In this document: in pieces, positions 5,442 to 6,454 of the stretch
Position numbering within the stretch: position 1 is the stretch's first letter
How the letters are laid out: each line of letters opens with the position of its first letter
DNA from: Rhodospirillales bacterium RIFCSPLOWO2_12_FULL_67_15
GTDB taxonomy: Bacteria > Pseudomonadota > Alphaproteobacteria > Rhodospirillales > 2-12-FULL-67-15
Direction: 5' to 3'
DNA: 6,454 bases
Assembly: GCA_001830475.1 (NCBI GenBank)
Contig: MIAC01000283.1
Coordinates: forward strand, 1-6,454
Translations under genes and position numbers: made by a program
Notes under the pieces: model-generated
Seen by the model: the letters and a program-made list of their open reading frames with translations, nothing else
Told to the model about the DNA's origin: nothing
The model's database searches: none

Positions 5442-6404
5442 TCAATCTTCTTCCGCCAGCCATTCCTCGATCAGGAAGCGCGCGATCGAATCGGGACGCG
5501 AGAGCCTGAGATCGTCGCGCGGCAATGTTTTCAGTTCGGCGCGGGTGAACCAGCGCGCGTCCGCGAGCTCTTTTTCGTCGCGGCGGATGGCGTCCTCGGC
5601 CGCTTCGGCGCGGAACCCGAGCATGAGCGAGGACGGGAACGGCCACGGCTGCGAGGCGCGATAGGCGACCTTCGCGAGACGCAGGCCCACTTCTTCCTCC
5701 GCCTCGCGCGCGACCGCCGCTTCCAGACCCTCGCCCGGCTCGACGAAGCCCGCGAGCGCCGAGTAAAGCGCTTCCGGCCAGTGCGCCTGGCGCGCGAGCA
5801 GGCAGCGGGCCGCGTCGGGACGGCCGCGCGGCGCCGGCCGGGTCAGGAGCATGATGACCGCCGGATCGGTGCGCGGAAAATGGTCGCGGCCGCAACCCTC
5901 GTCGGTGCAGCGGCGCGCGTGCCCGCCTTCGCGCGATTCGGTCGGTGCCCCGCACGCGCCGCAGAACCGGCTCGCGCCGTGCCAATGGATCAGCCCGCGC
6001 GCGCAGGCGAGCAGCGCCGCTTCGCCTCCCGCCATCAGCGCGCCCGCGGCCCTGAGTTCCTGGAACGCGGCGCCCGCGGGCGCGGCGGCGAGGACGACGG
6101 CCAGATCGGCTTCCGCGTCCAAGGAGAGATCGGTAGCGAACCAGGCACCCTCATCGTCCGCGCCGAGGAACACCTTCACCTCGGCGGCGGCGAACGCCGC
6201 GCGCGCGGCCGCGCCCGCGAGCGCGATCGCCGCCGGAGCCTCGCCGGGCACGATCAAATTCCGGCCCCGCCAGACCGGAACGACCCGGGTCGAAGGCGCC
6301 AGTTCCGCCGCCGCCAGCAGGGCGGCGTCGCGGCGAAGGCGGCTCGCCCGGTCGAGCGGAAAGGCTGAGTAGGCGATTCGCGGCGGAACGGAGCGGGAGG
6401 ACAT
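5442..6404 (-). CDS. nudC: NAD(+)/NADH diphosphatase NudC (Nudix hydrolase, NAD-cap decapping)
   Basis: NudC hydrolyses NADH/NAD+ to nicotinamide mononucleotide and AMP and, in E. coli, removes NAD caps from RNA 5' ends. From the ATG at 6404 it has 320 residues. The order is typical: an N-terminal NudC domain (PLDRASRLRRD near residue 17), a four-cysteine zinc site (CGAC at 148-151, Cys166 and Cys171), then FPRTDPAVIMLL (176-187), the Nudix box at 219-241 (GFVEPGEGLEAAVAREAEEE, then VGL; all catalytic Glu present) and the NudC signature SQPWPFPSSLM (251-261) that distinguishes this family from other Nudix enzymes. The frame is open to a TTG at 6440, but the added 12 residues look unconserved and neither start has a clear Shine-Dalgarno. 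A very weak promoter-like pair (TTGTCG, 17 bases, CACGCT) would place the transcript start next to 6404. It converges on pheA with one base between stops. Function is assigned with high confidence; start with moderate confidence. Confidence 0.95.
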   Translation of the reverse strand: MSSRSVPPRIAYSAFPLDRASRLRRDAALLAAAELAPSTRVVPVWRGRNLIVPGEAPAAIALAGAAARAAFAAAEVKVFLGADDEGAWFATDLSLDAEADLAVVLAAAPAGAAFQELRAAGALMAGGEAALLACARGLIHWHGASRFCGACGAPTESREGGHARRCTDEGCGRDHFPRTDPAVIMLLTRPAPRGRPDAARCLLARQAHWPEALYSALAGFVEPGEGLEAAVAREAEEEVGLRLAKVAYRASQPWPFPSSLMLGFRAEAAEDAIRRDEKELADARWFTRAELKTLPRDDLRLSRPDSIARFLIEEWLAEED

Positions 6405-6454
6405 GGAAACCAGCGTGGCATGGCCTCCGCCCGCCGACAACGGCCGGGCGCGGT

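Noticed and set aside
6405..6454. Promoter or start of another gene at the right edge; TTG start of nudC at 6440
   Set aside because: Fifty bases are too few to judge. The only hexamer pair (TTGTCG / CACGCT) is weak, and the extra residues from TTG do not resemble the NudC N-terminus.

Overview
The window is a GC-rich stretch of bacterial chromosome with six protein genes packed almost end to end. It suggests an alphaproteobacterium, probably near the Rhodospirillales. The evidence is the style of the encoded proteins (KdsB with VNVQGDLP, PheA with an ACT domain ending in the ILGVYPAHPYR type of tail, a HisN-type phosphatase, a membrane-anchored cytochrome c of the CycM type) and the divergent cytochrome c / kdsB-pheA arrangement common in that class. 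KdsB implies a Gram-negative outer membrane with Kdo-containing LPS. I assign taxonomy by recognition only; no search was run.

Left part (1-3630, all minus strand, so read from right to left): a membrane-anchored cytochrome c (cycM-like, 3630-3100), then a HisN-type inositol-monophosphatase-family enzyme (3098-2226) starting one base after the cytochrome stop codon. After an 89-base gap comes the periplasmic peptide/microcin C-type binding protein yejA (2136-304), followed 5 bases later by the inner-membrane permease yejB (from 298, running off the left edge). cycM-hisN look like one transcription unit. yejA-yejB form the start of a YejABEF-type ABC importer operon, with a possible promoter of its own in the 89-base gap.

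Right part (3742-6454): a 111-base divergent control region (3631-3741) separates cycM from the plus-strand pair kdsB-pheA (CMP-Kdo synthesis and phenylalanine synthesis, 7 bases apart). nudC (NADH pyrophosphatase / NAD-capped RNA hydrolase) runs on the minus strand from 6404 and meets pheA tail to tail with a single base between the stop codons. No stretch of more than 300 bases lacks a gene. I see no tRNA, rRNA, CRISPR, insertion sequence or phage genes.

Most of the window is ordinary housekeeping DNA. The exception is inside hisN: about 75 bases (roughly 2670-2744) made of consecutive perfect hairpins interrupt a conserved beta-turn of the enzyme and are translated in frame as an extra ~25 residues. 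This looks like a small palindromic repeat that has inserted into a protein gene without breaking it, in the manner of the Rickettsia palindromic elements, and it is the observation most worth following up.
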